Counted from the first letter of the stretch, positions 8,426-17,800 are shown. The stretch: DNA of 64,000 bases from Streptomyces sp. B21-105 (GCF_036898465.1 NZ_JARUMJ010000001.1:744001-808000), one strand, 5' to 3'. The notes: a model not told the origin generated them from the sequence alone. Numbers and translations: made by a program.

Positions 8426-8812
8426 TCAGACACTGCCGGGCGGGACGGGTGTGGCCTGGTGGTAGTACATCTGCCACGTTGCGGCCGCACCCCGCTTGCG
8501 CCAGAGCGAACTCCGCCGTGCCCGGTTTCCGTTCAACGTGGTCTCGTAGGTGAGATGCACCAACCCAGGCGCCAGCAGGACACCGGTGAACTTCGAGGCC
8601 TCAACGCGCGAACCGCTTCCTGCCGCACCGTCCAACTCGGGCAGCGCGGCCAGCATCTCGTCGAACGTCCACCGCCGCCCCGAAGCGCCGACCTCGGTGA
8701 AGTCCGGGTCCAGCAGCTGTCGGGCGAGCGAGCGTGACGCGCGCACGCTGGGGTCCATCAGACGCAGCTCGCCTGCGATCGCTTCGCGTACCTCATCCGT
8801 CTCTCGGCTCAT
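8426..8812 (-). CDS. DUF4440/SnoaL-like NTF2-fold protein
   Basis: 128 residues. An N-terminal helix with ELRLMDPSVRAS leads to LARQLLDPDFTEVGASGRRW, the typical opening of DUF4440 proteins, and ends with a strand SSLWRKRGAAATWQMYYHQAT. The fold is the NTF2-like cone used by small hydrolases, isomerases and binding proteins. The start at 8812 is the first ATG of the frame. It is a stand-alone gene next to decayed sequence. The function cannot be narrowed further. Confidence 0.7.
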   Translation of the reverse strand: MSRETDEVREAIAGELRLMDPSVRASRSLARQLLDPDFTEVGASGRRWTFDEMLAALPELDGAAGSGSRVEASKFTGVLLAPGLVHLTYETTLNGNRARRSSLWRKRGAAATWQMYYHQATPVPPGSV

Positions 8813-9656
8813 ACCGGCATCCTCGCCCAGGTGACCAAGCCCCTCGCAACCGAGTTACGTCACGCAGAGCACAACTCAGCCCCCGGGCCGTGACCTGTGG
8901 CTCAGCCGCGACGTGGTCCGGCGGCCTGGAGAGCTTGGCGGAACGCTTTCGACGGGTACGGGGTATCCCTGTCCTCGTCCTGGACCGTGACATAGAAGTC
9001 CGTCATCGCAGCGGCGATCGGTGCATGGCGGGAGAGGATCGCCCTGACCTCTCACCGATTCGACTCTGTTCTGCGCCAGGTCGGAAAGGTTCTTGTGAAG
9101 CCTCTGTACGAAGGCCAAGAAATTTTAAGTCTCAAGATTCCATTTCGCGACAACGGCCGCGACAGTGGAGCTGCGGGGAGAACGCCCATGCCGGATCGAC
9201 CACATGGAACAGACTTTGACGCACCTTCGCATGGCCCGCCGGGGAGCCGCCGTGGCCCTGGGCCCTCTCCTCGTCGGAATCCTGTCACTCGGCTGCGCTC
9301 TTACGCCGACGAAGATCACTACAATCCAGGCGCCGACCGTGGAACTCCAGCATGCCTACGACGGTGGCGAGCCGACGGTGCGCATCAACGATGAGCCTGC
9401 TCCCTCACCCTTGCCGCGGCCCGTTCCGCCTGAGGACAGGGCGGTTCCGCGTGTGGAGCGTGATCCTGCTGCGCGGGTACCGCCGGCGGTCGCCCCGGAA
9501 AGCGGTGGTGGGGTCGATGAACAGGACCCGGTACAGCGCTCCCGGTCGGCCTGCTGAGCCGGCCGGGCCTGACAGCCGGGGCAGACCGATCCGCGATGCG
9601 GGGACGGGTCAGGGGCGTGCTCGGGGGGGCGGGGGACGCTGGTGGGTAATTTCCGG
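8813..9656. other. 844-bp stretch without a confident gene
   Basis: Third-position bias is weak in all frames and the sequence is less GC-rich than its neighbours near 9060-9140 (for example GAAATTTTAAGTCTCAAGAT). One + strand frame from ATG 9204 to 9557 begins with a hydrophobic segment (LLVGILSLGCA) that resembles a lipoprotein signal, but its lipobox is poor and codon bias is modest. I see this as decayed or imported sequence rather than a gene. Confidence 0.4.
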
Positions 9657-10136
9657 TCATTCCGACGTCGTGGTCTCGAACCAGGTGGGTCCGTCGGAGA
9701 GCGCCTGCTTGATGCGGAACAGCTGCCGTTCGTCCAGCGGCGGCAGGGCGTCCACCGCGAACCAGCCCACGTCGACGGACTCGTCGTCGTTGACCCGTGC
9801 GGCCCCGCCCACGGCCCGGCAGCGGAAGGTGACGTCCATGAACTGGCACTTGTCGCCGTTGGGGAACTCCATTTCCGTCCCGGCGCGCACCAGGACGACG
9901 CGCTCCGGAACGCAGCGCACGCCTGCCTCCTCGTAGACCTCGCGCACGGCGCAGTCCGCGGGCTGCTCCCCGGGGTCCGGGATGCCGCCGATCACGGTCC
10001 ACTCCCCGTTGTCGGCGCGCTGGCCGAGCAGCACCCGCCCCTCGTCGTCGAAGACGACGGCGCTGACGCCGGGCAGCCAGAGCAGCTGGTGTCCCGCGGA
10101 GGCCCGGATCTCGGTGATGAAGTCAGGAGTCGGCAT
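9657..10136 (-). CDS. NUDIX hydrolase
   Basis: 159 residues. The full NUDIX box is visible at about 50-74: GGIPDPGEQPADCAVREVYE, then EAGV (GX5EX7REXXEEXG), which binds Mg2+ and the diphosphate of nucleoside-diphosphate-X substrates. The N-terminal strand VSAVVFDDEGRVLLGQRADN is usual for the family. The ATG at 10136 lies 26 bases after the lnt stop codon on the same strand, so both may share a transcript. The substrate is unknown; such small proteins often clean up modified nucleotides or sugar nucleotides. Confidence 0.85.
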   Translation of the reverse strand: MPTPDFITEIRASAGHQLLWLPGVSAVVFDDEGRVLLGQRADNGEWTVIGGIPDPGEQPADCAVREVYEEAGVRCVPERVVLVRAGTEMEFPNGDKCQFMDVTFRCRAVGGAARVNDDESVDVGWFAVDALPPLDERQLFRIKQALSDGPTWFETTTSE

Positions 10137-10162
10137 GGTCCGACCCTATCCGGGCCTCCCGG

Positions 10163-11776
10163 TCAGCCCGCCGCGTTCCGTCGGGTCCGCACCCCGGCGC
10201 CGATCGCCCACCCCAGACCACCCGCCGCGACCAGCACCAGAGCCACCTCGGGCAGGATGCCGAGCTTCGTCGCCGGGGTCTGCGAGGAGCGCAGAGGCAC
10301 CTTCTGCACCAGGGAGTCCGCCACGAACATGCCGGTCTTCTGGGTGATCTTCCCGTCCGGCATGATGATCGCGCTGACACCGCTGGTCACGGGCACCGTG
10401 ACGGTCCTGCTGTGCTCGACCGCGCGGACCCGGGACATGGCGAGCTGCTGGTAGGTCATCTCACTGCGGTCGAAGGTGGCGTTGTTGCTGGGCACGGAGA
10501 TCAGCTGGGCGCCGTCGGTGACCTCGGAGCGCACGGCCCAGTCGAACGCGGCCTCGTAGCAGGTGACGAGCCCGACCTTGGCGTCGTCCATGTCGAAGAC
10601 GCCCGGCTTCGTGCCCCGGCTGAAGTCCTTGCGGACCATCGACGTCCAGTCGCTGTTGATCGCCCCGATGAGCGAGCGCAGCGGAAGGTACTCGCCGAAC
10701 GGCTGGACCTGTCGCTTGTCGTACGTCTGGGTGGGGCCCTTCACCGGGTCCCAGAGGATCTGCTCGTTGTAGAGCTCGCCGTCCCGCTCGACGACGCCGC
10801 CGACCGAGATGGGCGCGCCGATCGCCTTGGCGGCCCGGTCGATGACGGCGGCGGCGTCCGCGTTGGCGAAGGGGTCGATGTCGGAGGAGTTCTCGGGCCA
10901 CAGCACGAAGTCGGGGCGGGCGACCTTGCCGGCCTCGACCTCGGCGGCCAGCCGCTCCGTCTCGCGCGCGTGGTAGTCGAGCACGGCCCGGCGCTGGGAG
11001 TTGAAGTCCAGGCCGAGGCGCGGCACGTTGCCCTGGATGACAGCGACCGTCGCGGTGCCGTCCTGCGCCTGGTCGCTCACCAGGGTGCGGGCGGCCAGCG
11101 CGGCGACGACCGGGACGGCCACGCTGAGCAGGGCCACCGCGGCCGCCGACCGCCGCACCTCGCCCGAGCGCCGCCGCTCGAGCACGAGGCGGACCGTCTC
11201 GTACAGGCCGAAGCCGCACAGGACGACGCCGAAGCCGAGCACGGGGGTGCCGCCGACCGCGGCGAGGGGCAGGAAGACGCCGTCCGCCTGACCGAAGGCG
11301 ATCTTGCCCCACGGGAAGCCGCGGAAGGGCACACGCGCGCGTGCCGCCTCGCCGGCGATCCAGAGCGCGGCCGCCCACAGCGGCCAGGCCGGCAGCTTGG
11401 ACACGGCGGCGACGCCCACGCCGACCAGCGCGACGAAGATCGCCTCGATGGCCACCAGGGCGAGCCAGGGGCCGGGGCCGACCTCGACGCCGGTCCACAC
11501 CAGGAGCGGCAGCAGGAAACCCAGCCCGAAGAGGTAACCGAGACCGAAGGCGGCCTTGGGGCTGCGCCCCCGCAGCACCCAGCCGAAGGCGGCGAAGGCA
11601 GGCAGCGCCAGCCACCACACGGTGCGCGGCGGGAAGCTGACGTAGAGCAGCACGCCGGAGAGCGCCGCGGTGGCGGCCGGGACGAGGCGGCGCAGGAGCC
11701 GCGCGCCGCGCGAAGCCGGCGCGGCCGAGGGCTCCAGCCGGTCCGGCCGGCCTACGGAAGTTGCGGTGACGGTCAC
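10163..11776 (-). CDS. lnt: Apolipoprotein N-acyltransferase
   Basis: 537 residues if the GTG at 11776 is used; the frame is open further upstream but that part translates the minisatellite and is not protein-like. N-terminal half: six to seven membrane segments (about 32-47, 54-68, 78-96, 104-125, 130-143, 175-192, 213-232). C-terminal half: a nitrilase-fold domain with the expected triad, a glutamate in HARETERL (about 272), Lys354 in YDKRQ and Cys406 in VTCYEAAF. Role: N-acylation of the lipoprotein's modified cysteine in the membrane after Lgt and Lsp. The last membrane segment is near 510-530. Streptomyces usually have more than one Lnt-like protein, so this one may not be the main enzyme. 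No clear ribosome site precedes the GTG. Confidence 0.88.
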   Translation of the reverse strand: MTVTATSVGRPDRLEPSAAPASRGARLLRRLVPAATAALSGVLLYVSFPPRTVWWLALPAFAAFGWVLRGRSPKAAFGLGYLFGLGFLLPLLVWTGVEVGPGPWLALVAIEAIFVALVGVGVAAVSKLPAWPLWAAALWIAGEAARARVPFRGFPWGKIAFGQADGVFLPLAAVGGTPVLGFGVVLCGFGLYETVRLVLERRRSGEVRRSAAAVALLSVAVPVVAALAARTLVSDQAQDGTATVAVIQGNVPRLGLDFNSQRRAVLDYHARETERLAAEVEAGKVARPDFVLWPENSSDIDPFANADAAAVIDRAAKAIGAPISVGGVVERDGELYNEQILWDPVKGPTQTYDKRQVQPFGEYLPLRSLIGAINSDWTSMVRKDFSRGTKPGVFDMDDAKVGLVTCYEAAFDWAVRSEVTDGAQLISVPSNNATFDRSEMTYQQLAMSRVRAVEHSRTVTVPVTSGVSAIIMPDGKITQKTGMFVADSLVQKVPLRSSQTPATKLGILPEVALVLVAAGGLGWAIGAGVRTRRNAAG

Positions 11777-11861
11777 TCCGGGAGTGTACGGCGAGTGACC
11801 TTTTGCCCGACAGTTCGGTCCCACCGGGGCCGGGACAAGGCCCGCCGGGTCGACGGGCGTG

Positions 11862-12164
11862 CGCACCTGGGGCGATGACCGTGCCCGCCCGGGTCGAGAC
11901 CGTGCCGGGACCGCAGACCGGACCCGCCAAGACGGAAGACCGGACGCGCCGGGACCGAAGATCGAGCTCTCCCGAGCCGAAGACCGAGCCCGTCCGAGCC
12001 GAAGACCGAGCACGCCGGGACCGGAGACCGGACCCGGCTAGGCGGAAGAAGACCGGACGCGTGGGGCCGATGACCGGGACCGCCAAAGGCCGACGACCCT
12101 GCGTGCCGCGGTCGGAGACCGGGCGCGTCATGGCCGATGGCCGGGCCCGCCGGGGTCCCCGGCC
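11862..12164. repeat. Degenerate 22-bp minisatellite, about 13 copies
   Basis: Directly repeated units of about 22 bases with a core close to CGCCGGGACCGAAGACCG followed by GAC or AGC. Examples: the units starting at 11945, 11967, 11989 and 12011 are each exactly 22 bases; one unit near 12033-12057 has a 3-base insertion; units at the left end are 18-21 bases. The array lies between lnt (-) and the O-antigen-ligase-like gene (+) and creates false arginine-rich open frames in all six phases. Confidence 0.8.
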
Positions 12165-12341
12165 CTGGTGGGCCCGGGTCCCCGTGCCGGCGCACAACCC
12201 GGCGCGACTCATCCACAAACCGCCCATCAGCGGTTACCGTGGGCCAGAGTCCCGGTCTCGTGCGACCGGGGTCCGGCACGGTTCAGGTCCGTCACGGTCG
12301 GGGGGCGACCGGGTTCGGGGGGCGGGGTGGGTTCCACCGGG

Positions 12342-13433
12342 ATGTCGTCCGCGGTCGACGAGGCCGCGGACGGAAACAGACGAAACGTTTCGGACGCGCT
12401 CGGCGCGACCGTGCTCGGGGCCTGTGCCGTCTGGTCCCTGGTCACTGCGGCGGTGCACGGCGGACGCCCCGAGGGCGTCCTGCTCGCCGTGCTGGCGGTG
12501 GCCGCCGGCTATGCGGCGGGGCGGATCACCGGCGTGCTGCTGCCGGTCGCCGCGCCCGGCGCCGGCGCGCTGGCAGGGCTGGCGTTGACGGTGACCGTGC
12601 CGGGGCTCGGCCCGGGGCCCGAGATCGCCGCGCCGCTGGGCCACGCGGGCGGCACCGCCGCGGTGCTGACCCTGTCGGCCGGCGCCGCCTGCTGCGCCGC
12701 ATGGGCGACGCCCGTACCCGCACTGCGGCTCGCGCTGCGTCTGCTCGCCGCGGGCGTGGCGGTCACCGCGGCCCTCCTGGACTCGACGACGGGCGTGGTG
12801 ACCTGCTGCGCCGTGTTGCTGTGCTCGCTGGCCGCCGGACGGATGCGCCACCGTGGGCCGGCGCTCGCCGCGTGGGTCGTGGCGGCCGCCCTGGTGACCG
12901 GCATGAGCTGGGCCGTCGCCGGGAACGCGCTGCCCGGCACACTCAACGGCTCACTCACGGGCCAGTTGACTCCGCACCGCGTCGACCTGTGGCGCGACGC
13001 CCTCGGCATGTTCCGCCGCCAGAGCGTTTTCGGCGTGGGCCCGGGACGCTTCGGCGAGCTGAGCGCGACGGCGGCGCAGTCGACGCCGTCCGACGACAAG
13101 CCGCACTCGGCGACGCTGCAGACGGCGGCGGAGCAGGGCGCCGTCGGGCTGCTGCTGCTTTCGGCGGTCTTCTGCTGGGTGCTGTCCGCGCTGTGGCGCT
13201 CGCGGCGTCCGACACCGGTCGTCCTCACCGCGGGGGCCACGCTGACGGCGGTCGGCGCGGTCGCCGCGGTCGGCAACGCGCTGAGTTTCACCACGGTGTC
13301 GGTGGGTGCGGGACTGCTGGCCGGTCTGGCCACGGCCCTGCCGCTCGCCGCGGAGCCCGCGGCGCCGGCGACTCCCGGAGCTCCGTCGCCGTACGAACGG
13401 GACCTGCACCACGGCGACCGCCCAACGGCCTGA
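12342..13433 (+). CDS. O-antigen ligase-like multi-pass membrane protein
   Basis: 363 residues from ATG 12342, chosen because upstream codons are repeat-derived. About ten membrane segments; near 210-275 a large outside loop holds TPHRVDLWRDALGMF, SVFGVGPGRFGELS and the KPHSATLQTAAEQG stretch. Family knowledge: an Arg/His-bearing loop with a GxGxGxF and PHNxxLQ-like pattern is the mark of Wzy_C (O-antigen ligase/polymerase) proteins, which move undecaprenyl-linked glycans at the outer face of the membrane. In Gram-positive bacteria they may join wall glycopolymers. No glycan cluster surrounds it, although an HpnB-like glycosyltransferase is 1.6 kb away. Its real substrate is open. Confidence 0.65.
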   Translation: MSSAVDEAADGNRRNVSDALGATVLGACAVWSLVTAAVHGGRPEGVLLAVLAVAAGYAAGRITGVLLPVAAPGAGALAGLALTVTVPGLGPGPEIAAPLGHAGGTAAVLTLSAGAACCAAWATPVPALRLALRLLAAGVAVTAALLDSTTGVVTCCAVLLCSLAAGRMRHRGPALAAWVVAAALVTGMSWAVAGNALPGTLNGSLTGQLTPHRVDLWRDALGMFRRQSVFGVGPGRFGELSATAAQSTPSDDKPHSATLQTAAEQGAVGLLLLSAVFCWVLSALWRSRRPTPVVLTAGATLTAVGAVAAVGNALSFTTVSVGAGLLAGLATALPLAAEPAAPATPGAPSPYERDLHHGDRPTA

Positions 13434-13482
13434 CGCAGCGGCCTGAAGGGGCGGCCTGAAGCGGCAAGGAAAGGCCTGACTG

Positions 13483-14082
13483 TCAGCGCGCCGGGCCCGG
13501 GGCGCCGGTGCGCAACCGCTCCCGGATGACGCGCACGGCCGACTCTGCGTCGTCCACCGTGATCGTGAACGTGTGGCCGTCCCACAGCCTCAGCACCACG
13601 CCCTCACCCTTGCGGACGACGACCGCGGTGCCCTTCTCCGGCCGCCAGCGATAACCCCAGCCGCCCCAGTGACGAGGCGTGACGTGCGGTTCGAAGTCGG
13701 CGCCGGCGACATGGGCCAGCGGGATCCGGCGGCGCGGCAGCCCGATGTGACCGCAGCGCACCTCGAGGGACTCCTCGTCGAGCTTCAGGTCGACGTGGAC
13801 GAAGGCGAGGGTGCCGAAGAGCACCAGCAGCCCGGCGGCGATGCAGCCGACGACGGACATCACGAGCGGGGCGACGCCGGACGTCCAGGCCGACTCGACG
13901 GCGAGCTCGACGCCGAGCGCCATGCAGGCGGCCCCGACCAGGGCGAGCAGCCACTGGAAGCGGTTGGTGGCGCGCCCCGTCCAGACATCGGCATGCGGGA
14001 CGGCGGAGGGCGGGGCGTCGCGATGCGGGACGTCAGGAAGCGGAATGCTCTCATCGTGGGGGTGGTGGTCCCTCATATCCAT
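13483..14082 (-). CDS. Membrane protein with bacterial PH-like domain
   Basis: 199 residues from ATG 14082. A histidine-rich soluble N-terminus (about 1-30) is followed by two membrane segments (about 42-58 and 68-90). The C-terminal half, VHVDLKLDEESLEVRCGHIG, then RRIPLAHVAGADFEPHVTPR, is the pattern of bacterial PH (bPH) domains. The function of these proteins is not known; they sit in or at the membrane. Gene is convergent with the O-antigen-ligase-like gene. Confidence 0.6.
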   Translation of the reverse strand: MDMRDHHPHDESIPLPDVPHRDAPPSAVPHADVWTGRATNRFQWLLALVGAACMALGVELAVESAWTSGVAPLVMSVVGCIAAGLLVLFGTLAFVHVDLKLDEESLEVRCGHIGLPRRRIPLAHVAGADFEPHVTPRHWGGWGYRWRPEKGTAVVVRKGEGVVLRLWDGHTFTITVDDAESAVRVIRERLRTGAPGPAR

Positions 14083-14226
14083 GAGATTACTCAGGTTTCG
14101 CTGCGCCGGTAGTCCGTAGCGCAGGGTGACTACTCCGCCCGGAGCCGGCCCGGGACCCGCCCGGGGAAGGCTCGGAGCCCGCCAGAAACAGCACACCCAG
14201 CGGGCCACAGGCGGGGTTCCGGACGG

Positions 14227-15012
14227 TCACGGAGCGGGGCTGACAGCCTGGAGCAGGCGGCCTTCCGGGTAGGCCAGCGCCGGAGTCGGCAGAACGCCCG
14301 GGCGACCGCTGAGCAGAACCGTCACTGCACCGAGCGCCGCACCCTCCGGCTCGGGGCGGGCGCCGATCCTGCGCAGTGCCTGCGCGGCCACCGCGCCGGC
14401 CGAGCCGTGCAGGACCAGCGGCGGCCGGCCGGGGCGCCGCACGGCGGCACGGATCCGGTCGGCGACGAGCTCGTAGTGGGTGCAGCCGAGGACGACGGTG
14501 GTGACTTCCTCGGGGGTGAGGGCGGCGGCCGCGGCGACCGCCGCGTCGATCGCCGTCTCGTCCGCGTGCTCCACCGCCTCGGCCAGCCCCCAGCAGGGCA
14601 CCTCGGCGACCGTGACGCCGTCGGCGAAGTTCTCGATCAGGCCCCGCTGGTAGGGGCTTCCGGTGGTGGCGGGCGTGGCCCAGATCGCGACGGGACCGCC
14701 CCCGGCCGCGGCCGGCTTGATCGCCGGAACGGTGCCGATCACCGGGATGCCGGGTTCGAGGGTGGCCCGCAGGGTGGGCAGGGCGTGCACGGTCGCCGTG
14801 TTGCAGCCCACGATGAGGGCCTCGGGCCGGTGCGCCGCGGCGGCCTCCGCGACGGCCAGCGCACGCGCGGTGAGGTCCTGCGGGGTACGCGGTCCCCAGG
14901 GCATGCCGTCGGGGTCGAGGGAGAGCACGAGATCGGCGTCCGGTCGCAGGCGCCGTACCGCGGCGGTGGCCGCCAGCAGGCCGATTCCGGAGTCCATGAG
15001 CGCGATCTTCAC
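14227..15012 (-). CDS. Glutamate/aspartate racemase family protein (MurI-like)
   Basis: 261 residues from GTG 15012. Three family marks are present: MDSGIGLL at the N-terminus (family DSGxGGL), a first catalytic cysteine in VGCNTATVHALP, and a second in LGCTHYELV. These cysteines remove and add the alpha proton from either face. Family knowledge: MurI supplies D-glutamate for peptidoglycan. The DSGIGLL variant and the lack of neighbouring wall genes suggest a paralogue rather than the main MurI, but this cannot be decided here. It is divergent from the HpnB-like glycosyltransferase, with 57 bases between the starts. Confidence 0.75.
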   Translation of the reverse strand: MKIALMDSGIGLLAATAAVRRLRPDADLVLSLDPDGMPWGPRTPQDLTARALAVAEAAAAHRPEALIVGCNTATVHALPTLRATLEPGIPVIGTVPAIKPAAAGGGPVAIWATPATTGSPYQRGLIENFADGVTVAEVPCWGLAEAVEHADETAIDAAVAAAAALTPEEVTTVVLGCTHYELVADRIRAAVRRPGRPPLVLHGSAGAVAAQALRRIGARPEPEGAALGAVTVLLSGRPGVLPTPALAYPEGRLLQAVSPAP

Positions 15013-15069
15013 CCGGCCACCATAGACGATGTGCGCCTGTCGCCCCTTCGGGTGGGGAAGACTGCGCAC

Positions 15070-16245
15070 GTGAGCGCCATTGTGTGGATCGCCGCCCTGT
15101 CCCTGGCCGCCTGGCTGTGGCTGCTGCTCTGTCAGGGGCTCTTCTGGCGCACGGACATCAGGCTGCCGGACCGGTCGGCGCCGCGGGAGTGGCCGTCGGT
15201 CTGTGTCGTCGTCCCCGCGCGCGACGAGGCGGCGGTGCTGCCCGCGAGCCTGCCCTCGCTGCTCGCCCAGGACTATCCGGGGCGGGCCGAGGTCTTCCTC
15301 GTCGACGACGGCAGCCGCGACGGCACGGGAGACCTGGCGCGCGCCCTCGCCCGGCGGCACGGCGGGCTCCCGCTGACCGTGGACTCACCCGGTGAGCCGC
15401 CCGCGGGCTGGACCGGGAAGCTGTGGGCGGTGCGGCACGGGATCGGCCTGGCACGCGCGCGTGAGCCCGAGTACCTCCTCCTCACCGACGCCGACATCGC
15501 GCACGCGCCCGACAGTCTGCGGGAGCTGGTGGCGGCAGCCCGTACCGGCGGCTTCGACGTCGTCTCCCAGATGGCACGGCTGCGGGTGGAGAGCTCGTGG
15601 GAGCGGCTGGTGGTGCCGGCGTTCGTCTACTTCTTCGCCCAGCTGTACCCGTTCCGCCGGATCGGCCGGCGCGGTGCGCGCACGGCGGCCGCGGCGGGCG
15701 GCTGCGTCCTGCTGCGCGCCGAGACGGCCGAGCGGGCGCGGATCCCGGACGCCATCCGGCAGGCGGTCATCGACGACGTGGCGCTCGCGCGGGCCGTGAA
15801 GGGCGCGGGCGGGCACATCTGGCTGGGGCTGGCCGAACGGGTGGACAGCGTGCGGCCGTACCCGAGGCTGCACGACCTGTGGCGGATGGTGTCGCGCAGC
15901 GCGTACGCGCAACTGCGCCACAGCCCTGCCCTGCTCCTCGGGACGGTGCTCGGTCTGGCTCTGGTGTACCTGGTCCCGCCGCTCGCCCTCCTCGTCGGAC
16001 TCACGGCGGGCAGCGCGCCGACGGCGGTGTGCGGCGCGCTGGCCTGGCTGGTCATGGCGGGGACGTACGTCCCGATGCTGCGCCACTACCGGCAGCCGGT
16101 GTGGCTCGCTCCCCTGCTGCCGTTCACCGCGTTCCTCTACCTCCTGATGACGGTCGACTCCGCCGTGCAGCACTACCGGGGGCGCGGTGCGGCCTGGAAG
16201 GGCCGCACCTACACGCGTCCGGACGCCGTCGCCGACGAGGGCTGA
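15070..16245 (+). CDS. Family 2 glycosyltransferase, HpnB-like
   Basis: 391 residues from GTG 15070 with GGGGAAG upstream. After an N-terminal membrane segment (3-21) comes the GT-A domain: CVVVPARDEAAVLPASLPSL, VFLVDDGSRDGT (UDP-sugar-binding acids) and the metal-binding DADIAHAP. The acceptor region has DDVALARAVK. Three membrane segments close the protein (about 297-317, 321-340, 345-370). Family knowledge: this layout and length match the hopene-associated glycosyltransferase HpnB. No squalene-hopene cyclase or other hpn gene is nearby, so a role in hopanoids is only a guess. It ends against the TerD gene in a convergent arrangement with a shared hairpin. Confidence 0.78.
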   Translation: MSAIVWIAALSLAAWLWLLLCQGLFWRTDIRLPDRSAPREWPSVCVVVPARDEAAVLPASLPSLLAQDYPGRAEVFLVDDGSRDGTGDLARALARRHGGLPLTVDSPGEPPAGWTGKLWAVRHGIGLARAREPEYLLLTDADIAHAPDSLRELVAAARTGGFDVVSQMARLRVESSWERLVVPAFVYFFAQLYPFRRIGRRGARTAAAAGGCVLLRAETAERARIPDAIRQAVIDDVALARAVKGAGGHIWLGLAERVDSVRPYPRLHDLWRMVSRSAYAQLRHSPALLLGTVLGLALVYLVPPLALLVGLTAGSAPTAVCGALAWLVMAGTYVPMLRHYRQPVWLAPLLPFTAFLYLLMTVDSAVQHYRGRGAAWKGRTYTRPDAVADEG

Positions 16246-16270
16246 GCCGGCCCGGGACCGGCGCCGGCTC
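16244..16270. terminator. Hairpin between convergent genes
   Basis: GAGCCGGC and GCCGGCTC form a perfect eight-base stem around an 11-base loop. The left arm overlaps the glycosyltransferase stop codon, and the structure ends one base before the TerD stop codon, so it can serve both transcripts. As usual for Streptomyces there is no U-tract. Confidence 0.5.
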
Positions 16271-17629
16271 CTATTTGCGGCCCGGGGTCCAGTTCATGCC
16301 CCACCCGTAGGCGTGGTCGACGGTGCGCTGCGGGCTCACGCCGCGCTCGGGCACCAGGTAGCGGGCCTCGCGCTGGACGACGAGGTCGCCGCCCTGGTTG
16401 GTGATGAGCGCCAGTACGCAGACGGTCGACGGAACGGTGCACTCGTCCAGGGAGAAGTCGACCGGTGCGCCGAACTGGGGTTGCAGCGTGACCGTGGCGT
16501 GCAGGTCGGCGAACGAGCGGGCGCCCTCGTAGATGGTCACGAATACCAGGATGCGCCGGAAGTCGTTCTTTCGGTCGAGGTTGACCGTGAGGTTCTCACC
16601 GCTCGACACGGCGCCCGTGCGGTCGTCGCCGTCGAGGTGGATGTACGGCGGCTGGTGCAGCGAGCCGAAGGCGTTGCCCAGGGCCTGGACCACGCCCTTG
16701 CGGCCGTCGGCGAGTTCGAACAGGGCGCACAGGTCGAGGTCGAGGTCGTTGTGCAGCGCGACCGCCCGCCCGCGCTTGCTGCCCCATCCGGAGAACTGCT
16801 TGCGCACCTCCCAGTTGAGGTTGACGCGCAGGGCGCCCGACGTGCCGCCCTGTTTGGTCAGGGACACCGACGGGGCGGCCTTGGTGAGCGTCACCTTGGT
16901 CAGCCTGATGGGCGCGCCCGTCGCGCCCGGCGCCGCGGGCGGGGCGGTGGGGGGCGGCGGGGCCTGGTGGACGGGCGGGGGCACCGTGACGGGGAAGGCG
17001 GGCATCGTCGGCTGCTGGGGCGGCGGCGTCGGGGTCACGGGGGCCGACGGAACCGGGGGCTGCGGAGCGGAGGCCGGCGGCGGAACGGGGGGCGCGGCGT
17101 GTTGCGGCTCGTCCACGGTGATGCCGAAGTCCGTGGCCAGGCCCTCGAGTCCGCTGCCGTAGCCCTGTCCGACGGCGCGGAACTTCCAGGCGCCCTGACG
17201 GCGGTAGAACTCGCCCAGCACGAAAGCGGTTTCAACGGTGGCCCCGGCGCTGTCGAACCGCGCCACCACCGCGTCCCGCGCCGCGTCCCGCACCTCGATG
17301 TAGAGGTCCGGGATCTGACCGAAGGAGCCGCCGTCCGACGAAGCGGCCAGGACGACGGTCTCGATCGCGGGCTCCACGCGCGCGAGGTCGACGAGGATGC
17401 TGTCGGTCACCCGCCCCTCGGCGTCGCGTTTGCCCTCGTGGCGGACGGCGCCGGAGGAGTGCGCGGGCTGGTTGTAGAAGACGAAGTCGGCGTCGGAGCG
17501 GACCTTTCCGGCCAGCAGGAGCAGCGCCGACGCGTCGGCGTCGGGAACGCCCGGTCCGGAGCGCCGACCCAGTTCGACGCGCAGCGCCGTGGTCGGGACC
17601 GGGACATTGGACCCCTTCTGCATTGACAT
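16271..17629 (-). CDS. Double TerD-domain protein with proline-rich linker
   Basis: 452 residues from ATG 17629 (GGGGGCG upstream; ATGs at 17641 and 17623 are alternatives). First TerD domain at about 1-165, with KGSNVPVP and calcium-site acids near [11 protein letters not shown] and [13 protein letters not shown] linker at about 175-245 is rich in proline and alanine. The second domain (about 250-450) has [13 protein letters not shown], and [10 protein letters not shown], which is the DLDxx calcium-binding signature. Family knowledge: TerD proteins bind calcium and take part in tellurite and stress responses and, in Streptomyces, in differentiation. There are no other ter genes nearby. Intracellular, since there is no signal peptide. 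Confidence 0.85.
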   Translation of the reverse strand: MSMQKGSNVPVPTTALRVELGRRSGPGVPDADASALLLLAGKVRSDADFVFYNQPAHSSGAVRHEGKRDAEGRVTDSILVDLARVEPAIETVVLAASSDGGSFGQIPDLYIEVRDAARDAVVARFDSAGATVETAFVLGEFYRRQGAWKFRAVGQGYGSGLEGLATDFGITVDEPQHAAPPVPPPASAPQPPVPSAPVTPTPPPQQPTMPAFPVTVPPPVHQAPPPPTAPPAAPGATGAPIRLTKVTLTKAAPSVSLTKQGGTSGALRVNLNWEVRKQFSGWGSKRGRAVALHNDLDLDLCALFELADGRKGVVQALGNAFGSLHQPPYIHLDGDDRTGAVSSGENLTVNLDRKNDFRRILVFVTIYEGARSFADLHATVTLQPQFGAPVDFSLDECTVPSTVCVLALITNQGGDLVVQREARYLVPERGVSPQRTVDHAYGWGMNWTPGRK

Positions 17630-17785
17630 GTACGCCCCCATTGTGTGTCAGTGCACCAGGCCGTAGGTCCCGGCACCCCTCGGGTTGTCTACCGGCCAAC
17701 CTATTGCGAGGGACGGCGGACGCCCATCAAGAGCGCGGGACCGAGCCTGGCCAACCCCTGGTAACCCACCCGGAACTCGGCTTTT

Positions 17786-17800
17786 ACACGATCTACGTGT
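17786..17800. promoter_or_regulatory. Inverted repeat upstream of the Pro/Gln-rich gene
   Basis: ACACGATCTACGTGT has perfect five-base arms around ATCTA. It lies in the 290-base gap between the divergent TerD and proline-rich genes, in a locally AT-richer region. It is a plausible operator with no assigned regulator. Confidence 0.3.

Noticed and set aside
9204..9557. Possible 117-residue lipoprotein on the + strand
   Set aside because: The hydrophobic start is present, but the lipobox is poor (Ser at -3), codon bias is weak, and the tail is a run of Pro, Arg and Val without a fold pattern.
11777..12013. 79-residue N-terminal extension of lnt from an upstream ATG
   Set aside because: The extension translates minisatellite DNA into Arg/Ser/Pro repeats; the membrane domain and usual length begin at GTG 11776.
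16929..17095. Simple-sequence run of GGCGGGG and GGGGGC
   Set aside because: It encodes the proline-rich linker of the TerD protein and needs no other explanation.
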